The notes: generated by a model not told the origin, from the sequence alone. DNA of 6,138 bases from Syntrophomonadaceae bacterium (GCA_003562605.1 PWUG01000263.1:1-6138); one strand, 5' to 3'. Counted from the stretch's first letter, positions 1 through 5,087 are shown. Numbers and translations: made by a program.

Positions 1-1
1 T

Positions 2-106
2 ACAGCAATTCCCGGACCTGAATCCACCTTGCAGAAGCTTAGAGCGGAATCTGACCGCCTGCTTTATAAAGCAAAGGAGGCCGGCCGGAACCGGGTATCT
101 AATTAA
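2..106 (+). CDS. C-terminal end of a GGDEF-domain protein (partial)
   Basis: Only the last 34 codons are in the window, in frame 2, ending at the TAA at 104-106. The residues SDRLLYKAKEAGRNRVS match the very conserved end of the GGDEF fold (family pattern ADxALYxAKxxGRNRV), the final helix and strand of diguanylate cyclases, which make c-di-GMP from two GTP. The GG(D/E)EF active-site loop and any sensor domain lie outside the window. Whether it is an active cyclase or a degenerate GGDEF cannot be judged. The next gene starts 129 bases downstream on the same strand, too far to assume co-transcription. Confidence 0.8.
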   Translation, partial: TAIPGPESTLQKLRAESDRLLYKAKEAGRNRVSN

Positions 107-107
107 A

Positions 108-132
108 CCAGCTGTTTTTTGGCAGCTGCTGG
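108..132 (+). other. Small inverted repeat after the GGDEF gene
   Basis: CAGCTG at 109-114 pairs with CAGCTG at 123-128 around a T-rich loop, and CCAGC (108-112) can alternatively pair with GCTGG (128-132). It begins two bases after the stop codon, which suits a transcript end. No T-run follows the stem, so it is a poor intrinsic terminator by the usual criteria. Confidence 0.3.
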
Positions 133-190
133 AATGAAGATTGGTAATAAATGATGGCCTAATTATTTGAGATTACCGTAACTGTTTTAT

Positions 191-217
191 TTGACCTGGA
201 ATTATGAGCTATATACT
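191..217 (+). promoter_or_regulatory. Possible promoter for the methyltransferase gene
   Basis: TTGACC at 191-196 and TATACT at 212-217 resemble sigma-A -35 and -10 boxes. The spacer is only 15 bases, shorter than the preferred 17. Transcription would begin near 224, leaving a leader of about a dozen bases that barely includes the ribosome binding site. The call is tentative. Confidence 0.3.
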
Positions 218-235
218 TGAGACAGGTGCAAAAAG

Positions 236-829
236 ATGAATGATGCTGCAAGAAGTGCTTCAATTTATGATTTTATGATGCGAGTTTTAGATCGTATAAT
301 GATTAAGGGTTGGCGGAAAGAACTTTGGGCCATGGTTAGGGGCCCCCTGGTTTTAGAAGCGGGTGTGGGAACCGGCTTAAGCGTTGATTTCTACAAAGAT
401 GAGTTTCATATTACTGCCCTGGACAACAACCACAGTTTTCTTGAGAAAGCGCGCCACCGTGCCGAAATAAAAGGAAAGAATGCGGATTTCATCTTCGGTG
501 ATATTGAAAGCCTTCCCTTCGATGCTAACATTTTTGACACTGCGCTTACAACCTTTCTTTTCTGCCAGCTGGAAAACCCACAATTGGGCATGGCCGAACT
601 CAACAGGGTTCTTAAGCCGGGAGGGCAACTTCTGCTTCTTGAGCATGTACGCACTTACGGTACATTCGGCCGTCTCCTTGAAGTTATATCAGGACCCTTA
701 TACAAAATGACAGGTGATCATATAGCAAGGGATACAGAAGAGATAGCCGCTAAAGCGGGATTTGTCAATATCTCGGCTAAAGATCTATTTACAAGAGGAG
801 TAATAATCATCAGCGCTGAGAAGAGCTAA
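236..829 (+). CDS. Class I SAM-dependent methyltransferase, UbiE-like
   Basis: A 197-residue cytosolic protein with a standard Methyltransf_11 fold. Motif I (VLEAGVGTGLS, residues 39-49) forms the SAM-binding glycine loop. The acidic residue at the end of strand 2 that binds the SAM ribose is D63 in ALDNN. GDIESLPF (88-95) is the motif near the adenine, and LNRVLKPGG followed by LLLLEHV (122-138) is the post-motif region typical of the UbiE/COQ5 group. The tail GDHIARDTEEIAAKAGF (159-175) resembles the H-x-RDT segment of small-molecule and phospholipid methyltransferases in this group. It is shorter than true UbiE/MenG (about 230-250 aa), and nothing nearby belongs to menaquinone synthesis, so the substrate is unknown. 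The ATG at 236 is preceded by AGGTG (224-228) with 7 bases spacing, a modest ribosome binding site. The ATGs at codons 14-15 have no better site. Confidence 0.85.
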   Translation: MNDAARSASIYDFMMRVLDRIMIKGWRKELWAMVRGPLVLEAGVGTGLSVDFYKDEFHITALDNNHSFLEKARHRAEIKGKNADFIFGDIESLPFDANIFDTALTTFLFCQLENPQLGMAELNRVLKPGGQLLLLEHVRTYGTFGRLLEVISGPLYKMTGDHIARDTEEIAAKAGFVNISAKDLFTRGVIIISAEKS

Positions 830-875
830 ATCACAGGACTTTTGACCGCTGCTGACCTATTTATTCTGGTTTAAG

Positions 876-923
876 AAAAAAAGACCTTACAGCACCAGCC
901 TGGGGGCAGGGCTTCAGGTCCTT
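876..923 (-). terminator. Intrinsic terminator of the MGDKSP gene
   Basis: On the minus strand AAGGACCT (916-923) pairs with AGGTCTTT (880-887). Inside it a second helix, AGCC(C)TG with CAGGCT, closes a C-rich loop. The stem runs into seven U (complement of A876-A882). It begins about 20 bases after the stop codon of the small basic protein gene. Read on the plus strand there is no T-run, so it should not serve the convergent methyltransferase gene efficiently. Confidence 0.75.
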
Positions 924-945
924 AAGTATCAGGATTTTAGACTTG

Positions 946-1056
946 TTACTTCTTAGGCTTAGTCGTTGCTGCTGTTATTGCCGCTGCCGGAGCCACAACT
1001 TTCTTTTCGGCCTTCTTTTTCTTTTTTTCTTTGTTCCTGGGGCTTTTGTCGCCCAT
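946..1056 (-). CDS. Small lysine-rich protein, MGDKSP type, function unknown
   Basis: A 36-residue open frame beginning MGDKSPRNKEKKKKK and ending TKPKK. It is strongly basic, with a lysine-rich first half and an Ala/Thr/Pro-rich, low-complexity second half, and has no membrane segment or cysteine. The N-terminal MGDKSP signature recalls many tiny bacterial proteins annotated only as hypothetical (my recollection, not a search). The start is decided by the ribosome binding site: AGGAGG (1065-1070) lies 8 bases from the ATG at 1056 but only 2 bases from the in-frame ATG at 1062, so translation almost certainly begins at MGDKSP. It is a single gene with its own terminator, convergent with the methyltransferase. 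Its charge would allow binding to nucleic acid or ribosomes, but that is inference only. Confidence 0.75.
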   Translation of the reverse strand: MGDKSPRNKEKKKKKAEKKVVAPAAAITAATTKPKK

Positions 1057-1064
1057 CTCCATAA

Positions 1065-1070
1065 CCTCCT
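1065..1070 (-). promoter_or_regulatory. Perfect Shine-Dalgarno AGGAGG for the MGDKSP gene
   Basis: A full AGGAGG on the minus strand. Its distance of 8 bases to the ATG at 1056, against 2 bases to the ATG at 1062, selects the shorter start and supports the view that this tiny frame is translated. Confidence 0.75.
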
Positions 1071-1177
1071 AGTTTGTGTGGCATAAAGCATGCACAGATC
1101 ATACTGATAAGACCTTAACCTGATTTGATGGACACAGAGAATGGCTGATATGATTTAGCCACTGGAGGCGTCCTTCA

Positions 1178-1297
1178 ACGAAAAAGAAATATGATCAAGA
1201 CTTCAAGTCAGAAGCAGTGAACCTGGTGCTAAAAGACAAGCGACCAGTTGCCGCTGTAGCTAAAGAACAAGAGATTTACGCCAGCACACTATGCGCA
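1178..1297 (+). pseudogene. Remnant of an IS3-family transposase OrfA
   Basis: The frame reads (T)KKKYDQDFKSEAVNLVLKD, then KRPVAAVAKEQEIYASTL, which follows the N-terminus of IS3-type OrfA (family pattern KRYxxEFKxEAVxLV, then a helix-turn-helix VAxVAxxLGIxxxTL). Homology stops after about 40 codons, where the usual TLxxW continues as TLCAHLYF and then drifts into the tRNA-Gln sequence. GGAGG (1164-1168) sits 9 bases before codon ACG at 1178-1180, exactly where an ATG is expected. The start codon therefore looks mutated from ATG to ACG. OrfB, the rest of OrfA and recognisable terminal repeats are absent. It is a dead fragment left next to the 3' end of tRNA-Gln. Confidence 0.7.
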
Positions 1298-1347
1298 CAC
1301 CTGTACTTTACAAAAGTCCAACAACCCTTTAAAAATGGGTGCAAAAA

Positions 1348-1422
1348 TGGCTGGGGCGGTAGGATTCGAACCTACGAATGCGGGATCCAAAGTCCCGTGC
1401 CTTACCGCTTGGCCACACCCCA
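1348..1422 (-). tRNA. tRNA-Gln (anticodon TTG)
   Basis: The minus strand folds as a complete cloverleaf. The acceptor TGGGGTG pairs with CGCCCCA (one G-T wobble), the anticodon stem CGGGA/TCCCG encloses loop CTTTGGA with anticodon TTG (complement at 1388-1390), and the T-arm is GTAGG-TTCGAAT-CCTAC. The discriminator is G and the CCA end is encoded (1348-1350). It lies 47 bases downstream of tRNA-His and is probably processed from the same transcript. Confidence 0.95.
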
Positions 1423-1469
1423 GCACAGCTTTTAATCGGTTTATATGGTTTTGCGCTATTTGGTGAAAG

Positions 1470-1546
1470 TGGGGTGAGTGATGGGATTCGAACCCACGGC
1501 CTCCAGGGCCACAACCTGGCGCTCTAACCTACTGAGCTACACCCAC
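1470..1546 (-). tRNA. tRNA-His (anticodon GTG)
   Basis: The minus strand gives acceptor GTGGGTG paired with CACTCAC, a D-arm of GCTC/GAGC, an anticodon stem CCAGG/CCTGG around TTGTGGC with anticodon GTG (complement at 1510-1512), and T-arm GTGGG-TTCGAAT-CCCAT. The discriminator C73 and the extra G-1 encoded at 1547 are the pair that histidyl-tRNA synthetase recognises, a hallmark of tRNA-His. CCA is encoded at 1470-1472. It is the first gene of the His-Gln transcript. Confidence 0.95.
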
Positions 1547-1564
1547 CATCCTTTTGCGCTGTTC

Positions 1565-1593
1565 ATTTTAGCATGCCGGGCTAAAAAAGTCAA
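1565..1593 (-). promoter_or_regulatory. Strong sigma-A promoter of the tRNA-His/tRNA-Gln transcript
   Basis: On the minus strand TTGACT (1588-1593) and TAAAAT (1565-1570) are separated by exactly 17 bases. Each box differs from consensus at one position. Transcription would start near 1558, about ten bases before the mature 5' end of tRNA-His, a typical stable-RNA arrangement. A T-rich stretch begins the spacer, next to the -35 box. Confidence 0.85.
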
Positions 1594-1748
1594 CGCTGAG
1601 AAAGCGCCCGGCGTCTTTTTTGACGACAGAAATCACAGGCAGGTAAAGGAATCTAGAGCAGGATTCAGGAGCTGGAAGAAGAATAACCATTTAATAGCAT
1701 TTAGATTTATGATGGAACGAAGATTAAAACTAAAGGTGGACGATTTTA

Positions 1749-2504
1749 ATGCGAATTATTAGCGGTAGATTGATAATCGGGTTGGCAGTATTGGTTCTGG
1801 GGGTCCTGATGTTGATTAACAACCTGGTCGATGATGTGCAAATCAGGTTCAGCGACATCATGCGTTATTGGCCGGTCATTCCCCTTATCCTGGGCCTTAA
1901 CTGGTTGGTTTTATCTTTTCGCTCCTATGACATGGCCGGGCAGAGGAGAATGCATTTTTCCTGGGGGCAATTTGTTACGGCGCTGGTTATGATCGCCATA
2001 GGAACTGTCTATCTTGGCAATAACCTGGGCCTGACATCGGTTGATACAAGCGTGTTCTGGAACCTGGTCTGGCCGGCGATATTGATCCTGATCGGGATTA
2101 ATCTGATTAGGGGCCGCTCACAGGCTGGAGAAAGCGGGGGGCGCTTTACCTTTATGGGCGGGGCTAATGTCGGCGGAGCTCAACCATGGAAGTTGGAAAG
2201 CGGCAGTTATTTTGCTTTCATGGGCGGGATTGAGATGGATCTAACTGCAGCCGAGCTTGATGAGGGCGAAACGGTGCTTGATTTAACTGCAGTGATGGGC
2301 GGCATTGAGGTTAAGATCCCTAAAGATATGGCCGTCAGGTACGAGGGCTCCGCTGTCCTGGGCGGAGTAACATTTAAAGACCAGGAAGATGGGGGTATTA
2401 TAGCCAGCCGAAAATATGAGACGATTCTGGATGATCAAGTGGGCAAAATATTATTTATTCAGGCCCGCGCCATCCTGGGTGGTATAGAGATCAAGGAAGC
2501 TTAG
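1749..2504 (+). CDS. LiaF-like cell-envelope stress membrane protein
   Basis: A 251-residue integral membrane protein. Four hydrophobic segments are visible at about residues 7-26, 41-57, 75-93 and 104-121, matching the N-terminal four-helix domain of LiaF/YvqF-type proteins. The last ~120 residues are a soluble repeat-rich domain typical of the LiaF C-terminal family. The pattern (F/V/I)(M/L)GG recurs at 135-138, 157-162 (FMGGIE), 182-188 (VMGGIEV), 203-209 (VLGGVTF) and 242-248 (ILGGIEI), suggesting a beta-helix or beta-roll with one turn per repeat. In Bacillus, LiaF inhibits the LiaRS two-component system, which senses lipid II-targeting antibiotics. No liaR or liaS lies beside it here, so the partner is unknown, and paralogues without LiaRS are common. 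AGGTGG (1734-1739) with 9 bases spacing supports the ATG at 1749. It converges with the Mur ligase gene. Confidence 0.85.
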   Translation: MRIISGRLIIGLAVLVLGVLMLINNLVDDVQIRFSDIMRYWPVIPLILGLNWLVLSFRSYDMAGQRRMHFSWGQFVTALVMIAIGTVYLGNNLGLTSVDTSVFWNLVWPAILILIGINLIRGRSQAGESGGRFTFMGGANVGGAQPWKLESGSYFAFMGGIEMDLTAAELDEGETVLDLTAVMGGIEVKIPKDMAVRYEGSAVLGGVTFKDQEDGGIIASRKYETILDDQVGKILFIQARAILGGIEIKEA

Positions 2505-2527
2505 CTTAAATACCAGGTTTTTAGGCA

Positions 2528-2546
2528 CTTCATTTTTAGGATGAAG
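2528..2546. repeat. Short hairpin downstream of the LiaF-like gene
   Basis: CTTCAT (2528-2533) and ATGAAG (2541-2546) form a perfect 6-bp stem around a T-rich 7-base loop. It begins 24 bases after the stop codon. No T-run follows on either strand, so termination is not convincingly supported. Confidence 0.35.
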
Positions 2547-2551
2547 CAGCC

Positions 2552-2609
2552 GGAATCCCGGTTTTCTCAGGGTAAGCCTAATAGGCAAACCTCAAAGATG
2601 CGGGATTCC
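2552..2609. repeat. Long nested inverted repeat between convergent genes
   Basis: GGAATCCCG (2552-2560) is a perfect inverted repeat of CGGGATTCC (2601-2609), 9 bp separated by 40 bases. The interior can fold again: GGGT (2570-2573) with ACCT (2589-2592), a symmetric AA/AA internal loop, then GCCT (2576-2579) with AGGC (2583-2586). The result is a layered stem rather than a simple hairpin. Neither strand has a T-run after the outer stem. It may be a transcript-end or mRNA-protecting structure, or a dispersed small repeat. Only copies elsewhere in the genome would tell. Confidence 0.6.
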
Positions 2610-2628
2610 TCGGGAAGGGCTTAATCAC
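2578..2628 (-). CDS. Possible 16-residue micro-ORF with a good ribosome binding site
   Basis: On the minus strand AGGAG (2637-2641) stands 8 bases before GTG (2626-2628), which opens a frame reading MIKPFPRNPASLRFAY and ending at TAG (2578-2580). It lies 33 bases beyond the Mur ligase stop codon, so it would be on the same mRNA. The frame is very short, has no recognisable family and overlaps the inverted repeat at 2552-2609. It could be chance. Confidence 0.2.
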   Translation of the reverse strand: MIKPFPRNPASLRFAY

Positions 2629-2660
2629 TTTTCGCGCTCCTGTTATTAACATTAAATTTT

Positions 2661-4199
2661 TTACACGCCTGCGACACGGTTTTTTAAAGCGGCAAATACC
2701 CGATCCTGCGGCAGGTCTGGTCGCAGCTTGCTGATTTGTTCCAGGCAAACCGAAGCCCCGTAGTCCATGCCCTGGCATCCTGCCAGCAGGATTACGTCAT
2801 CCTGACCGGCTTCGGCAAGGCCGCCGGCAATGGCTTCTGAAAGAAGTTCGTGGATTTCCGCTTTCAGCCCGGCCGATGCCATTATCTCTTTAAAAACCTG
2901 ACATTCTTCCGGGGTTACGTAATCTTTCTCTCCCACGTAATCGGTGCTCGTAGTGGCTAACACTTTTTCCAAACCAAGCTTCGGGGCCCAGGCCGCAATT
3001 GCTTCGGCGTTTTCACGGTTTACGGTTACACCACGGCTGCCCCTGATCGCGTAAACCAGAACCAGCTTTTTGTAATCCATCATTTGCAGGGTTTCCAGGG
3101 TTACGTTGATATTGCCGGCGTTGGCAAAATGATCATCAATAACCTTGTATTGATCTTCAAAGATTAGCTCAAAACGCCTTTCGACACCTCTGAATTCGTG
3201 CAAAGCTTTTTGGATCGTTGCAGCAGGAATGCCGTGCAGAAGGCCGACCAGGATCGCGGCCATGGCGTTGTAGACGCTGTGCAGGCCCAATACCGGCAGT
3301 TCGATCAAAAAAGAATCAGGTTGGAGAGCAAACTGTTCCGCTACTGCCTTATTTTTAAGGACAACATTAAAGCGGGCCCTCCCGGTGCTTAAATCCAAAT
3401 CTTCAACTATGCAATCGGCTTCTTTGTTTTTCAGGCCGTATGTGAAGACATGCGCTTTGGTTTCCCTGCTTAAAGCGGCGCTGTAGGGGCAATCCAAGTT
3501 AAAAACCGCCCACTGATGAGCCCCTGCATTGCGGGCCAGGCTGGCTTTCGCTTTAAAATAGTTTTCGAAAGAGCCGTGCAGATCAATATGCTCACGACTG
3601 ATATTGTTTACCACCACGATGTCGAAAGCGACACTGCCAACCCTTTTTAGTTCCAGGCCCGAAGAGGAGACCTCCATTACGGCGTGGGTAAGGCCGTTGT
3701 CAACCATTTCTCTGAAATAAGCATGCAGATCCAGCGATTCAGGCGTAGTCAGGTCAGAAGCCAGGATTTTTGAGCCCGTTTTATAAATTACCGTACCGAT
3801 CATGCCAGCCTTTATACCGTGTGCTTCCAGGATAGTATGGGCCATGTAAGTGGTGGTGGTTTTTCCATTTGTGGCAGTGATACCGGTCAATTTTAATTGA
3901 CGGGAAGGGTGGCCATAAAAGATGTCTGCCAGCGCTGCCAGGGCGCTGCGACTGTCATTTACCCTGTATTGTGGCACCTTGATGTCATCCTGAAACTGTT
4001 CAACAACAGCTGCCACCGCACCGTTTTCAACGGCTTGCTTTAGATAAAGATGTCCATCGGTTTTATAGCCTTTGATGCAGACAAAAAGCGAACCGGATTT
4101 AACCCTGCCCGAATGATATGCCAGGCCGGTTATCGGTTTAATTATTTCCTCTCTGCGTTCAATTACCTCTATTGCCGAGATTAACTTTTCCAGCTCCAC
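2661..4199 (-). CDS. Divergent MurE-like Mur ligase paralogue
   Basis: A 512-residue cytosolic ATP-dependent amide ligase of the Mur family. The N-terminal UDP-binding domain (about 1-100, ending IFYGHPSR) and the central ATPase (about 105-335) follow MurE closely. The P-loop ITATNGKTTT is at 107-116, TTPE at 151-154, MEVSS at 175-179, NNISREHIDLHG at 198-209, and K218 in YFKAKASL is the presumed carbamylated lysine. The C-terminal domain departs from MurE. The usual DYAHTPDSL is DDHFANAGNI (355-364), the GCGGDRDxGKRP loop is YAIRGSRGVTVNREN (383-397), no DNPR-type diaminopimelate motif is seen in the 416-432 region, and the GKGHE loop is GCQGMD (474-479). The acceptor is therefore probably not meso-diaminopimelate by the usual mode, and may be another amino acid or amine. 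The start is GTG at 4199, with AGGAGG at 4211-4216 about 11 bases upstream. No other peptidoglycan gene is adjacent. Confidence 0.85.
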   Translation of the reverse strand: MELEKLISAIEVIERREEIIKPITGLAYHSGRVKSGSLFVCIKGYKTDGHLYLKQAVENGAVAAVVEQFQDDIKVPQYRVNDSRSALAALADIFYGHPSRQLKLTGITATNGKTTTTYMAHTILEAHGIKAGMIGTVIYKTGSKILASDLTTPESLDLHAYFREMVDNGLTHAVMEVSSSGLELKRVGSVAFDIVVVNNISREHIDLHGSFENYFKAKASLARNAGAHQWAVFNLDCPYSAALSRETKAHVFTYGLKNKEADCIVEDLDLSTGRARFNVVLKNKAVAEQFALQPDSFLIELPVLGLHSVYNAMAAILVGLLHGIPAATIQKALHEFRGVERRFELIFEDQYKVIDDHFANAGNINVTLETLQMMDYKKLVLVYAIRGSRGVTVNRENAEAIAAWAPKLGLEKVLATTSTDYVGEKDYVTPEECQVFKEIMASAGLKAEIHELLSEAIAGGLAEAGQDDVILLAGCQGMDYGASVCLEQISKLRPDLPQDRVFAALKNRVAGV

Positions 4200-4281
4200 T
4201 TAAATTGCAACCTCCTATTAAAGCTTTCAGGCATGTTCATAGTTAAATGGGAATTTGCTCAATTCCTGCACCCTGATGACA

Positions 4282-4315
4282 GCTCTTCCGGTTCTTTTGT
4301 TTTGACAAAAAGAGC
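4282..4315. repeat. Overlapping hairpins upstream of the Mur ligase gene
   Basis: GCTCTT (4282-4287) pairs with AAGAGC (4310-4315). Inside it CTTTTGT (4294-4300) pairs with ACAAAAAG (4305-4312, one bulge). The two use overlapping 3' arms and are mutually exclusive in part. The segment is about 80-115 bases upstream of the Mur ligase start and could be an operator or leader element. No known riboswitch is recognised. Confidence 0.3.
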
Positions 4316-4402
4316 ACTTGATGCCACGTTTAAATCTTGACCGGTTTACGGATTATCTTTTACCAGCGTACCAAGAGCCTTGTTAACTGCTTGTAAGATA
4401 GA

Positions 4403-4430
4403 TCAGGAGCCCGCAGCAGCGGGCTCCGAT
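4403..4430 (-). terminator. Probable terminator hairpin of the ferredoxin gene
   Basis: GGAGCCCGC (4406-4414) and GCGGGCTCC (4419-4427) form a perfect 9-bp GC-rich stem with a 4-base loop, extendable by ATC/GAT across a one-base bulge. It lies about 27 bases after the ferredoxin stop codon. The downstream tract on the minus strand (TGATCTATCTT) is only weakly U-rich, so termination may be incomplete and some transcripts could read on towards the Mur ligase gene. Confidence 0.55.
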
Positions 4431-4454
4431 TAGAACTTTGGTTGGTGTTTGTGT

Positions 4455-4640
4455 TTACTCGCTAATTTCGATCGATTCCGTCGGGCATTCTTCAGCTGAT
4501 TCGCGAACTTTTTCTTCGTACTCGGCCGGGATGGGGTTAACTTTTACCTCGGCAATTTCGTCGCCCAGTTCGAAAACCTCCGGACAAATATCCTCGCAGA
4601 TACCACAGGCGCTGCAATCGTCATTTACTTTAACCTGCAT
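4455..4640 (-). CDS. Single-cluster 4Fe-4S ferredoxin
   Basis: A 61-residue acidic electron carrier. C9, C12 and C15 (CSACGIC) together with C52 of the distal CP motif form the ligand set of the Thermotoga/Desulfovibrio-type monocluster ferredoxins, followed by the usual EVFEL segment (21-25). C19, in the first CP motif, corresponds to the cysteine that makes a disulfide in the Thermotoga maritima protein. The second partner cysteine is absent here, so C19 is unpaired. The ATG at 4640 is supported by AGGAGG (4648-4653) with 7 bases spacing. It is a soluble cytosolic shuttle for low-potential electrons. The redox partner is not indicated, since no oxidoreductase gene is adjacent. It is transcribed alone or weakly into the Mur ligase gene 255 bases downstream. 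Confidence 0.92.
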   Translation of the reverse strand: MQVKVNDDCSACGICEDICPEVFELGDEIAEVKVNPIPAEYEEKVRESAEECPTESIEISE

Positions 4641-4840
4641 TCTGATGCCTCCTCAAACAATGATAGTTTATTGCCGTTATTCATATTCGCTAAGGAATCC
4701 AATATCCCTTTTTTTCTGCTCGTATTTTTTCCCCTCAATCTTTTTTCAAAATGAAAGCTTTATGGTGGCAAAAAACAATTTCTGTGCCAATTTCAAGCTG
4801 CTTCTTTCCAGGGGATCTTATGGTTACCACGTTCGGAATT
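4641..4840. other. Upstream region of the ferredoxin gene, no gene seen
   Basis: It contains the ferredoxin ribosome binding site (4648-4653) and a T-rich plus strand (A-rich leader on the minus strand). I see no clear sigma-A promoter with good boxes and spacing, although one must exist. Open frames crossing it lack ribosome binding sites. Confidence 0.5.
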
Positions 4841-4903
4841 TGTGTATAATGGCGATTATGACGGCTTTGAATGGTGCCAGCCTGTGGATAACCCTGTGCA
4901 TAG
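4841..4903 (+). promoter_or_regulatory. Three DnaA-box-like 9-mers
   Basis: TGTGTATAA (4841-4849) and TGTGGATAA (4883-4891) both fit TGTGNATAA, the complement of the DnaA box TTATNCACA. The second is the perfect high-affinity form. TGTGCATAG (4895-4903) differs at the last base. All three point the same way, and the last two are 12 bases apart, start to start. The first also overlaps a TATAAT (4845-4850) that could be a -10 box. Function is inferred: DnaA binding for gene control, or part of a replication origin-like element. Confidence 0.5.
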
Positions 4904-5011
4904 TGTTAATAGAACAGGTATTTGCCTATTTGCAAGCTTGGAAAATAGGGCTTCCAGGTAAAAAAAAACTTTTTTCAGTCGACATAAGTAGTTGACTTAA
5001 AGGAACAGTAA

Positions 5012-5065
5012 GGGTAGAAAAGATAGCCGAACCGGGTATAAGTTCTGCCGTATATGGGTAGAAAA
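5012..5065 (+). repeat. Three direct repeats GGGTAnAA at exact 22-bp spacing
   Basis: GGGTAGAAAA (5012-5021), GGGTATAA (5034-5041) and GGGTAGAAAA (5056-5065) start exactly 22 bases apart, two helical turns, placing them on one face of the DNA. A fourth weaker copy, GGGTAAAC at 5166-5173, is 110 bases (5 x 22) from the third. The pattern fits cooperative binding of an activator, or replication iterons. The third copy overlaps the possible -35 box at 5059-5064. Confidence 0.55.
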
Positions 5066-5087
5066 ATATCTAGAATTCAATTATAAT
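5059..5087 (+). promoter_or_regulatory. Candidate promoter for the tiny lipoprotein
   Basis: A perfect -10 box TATAAT (5082-5087) lies 17 bases after TAGAAA (5059-5064), a weak -35 (4 of 6). A poor -35 covered by the third GGGTA repeat is what an activator-dependent promoter looks like. The leader would be about 107 bases. An alternative is TTGACT (4992-4997) with TAGAAA (5015-5020), also at 17-base spacing. Confidence 0.35.

Noticed and set aside
1300..1347. Terminator downstream of tRNA-Gln
   Set aside because: ACCC/GGGT with A/T pairs can fold, but the stem is weak and no solid T-run follows. The true terminator is not evident.
1594..1616. ACGC...GCGT with a following T-run as a plus-strand terminator
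   Set aside because: The stem is short with competing pairings, and no plus-strand gene lies upstream that would need it.
1478..1762. Plus-strand frame through tRNA-His to the LiaF-like start
   Set aside because: It is antisense to a tRNA and its promoter, with no ribosome binding site and no family resemblance.
1708..1762. Short frame MMERRLKLKVDDFNANY overlapping the LiaF-like start
   Set aside because: No Shine-Dalgarno precedes its ATG codons. The AGGTGG inside it serves the LiaF-like gene.
2578..2778. 66-codon minus-strand frame overlapping the 3' end of the Mur ligase gene
   Set aside because: It overlaps the Mur ligase in another frame and has no start signal of its own. Only the last 16 codons have a ribosome binding site and are reported separately at low confidence.
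4302..4307. Consensus -35 TTGACA on the plus strand
   Set aside because: No -10 box at 16-18 bases and no plus-strand gene follows.
4939..4976. Hairpin TGGAA/TTCCA followed by a run of A and then T as a terminator
   Set aside because: The stem is only 5 bp and the T-run is separated by about 13 bases. No gene ends just before it on the plus strand.
4438..4995. Long plus-strand open frame across the ferredoxin gene and the region to its right
   Set aside because: Its first half is the antisense of the ferredoxin gene. The rest has no ribosome binding site, and the in-frame ATG near 4850 lies inside the TATAAT-like sequence.
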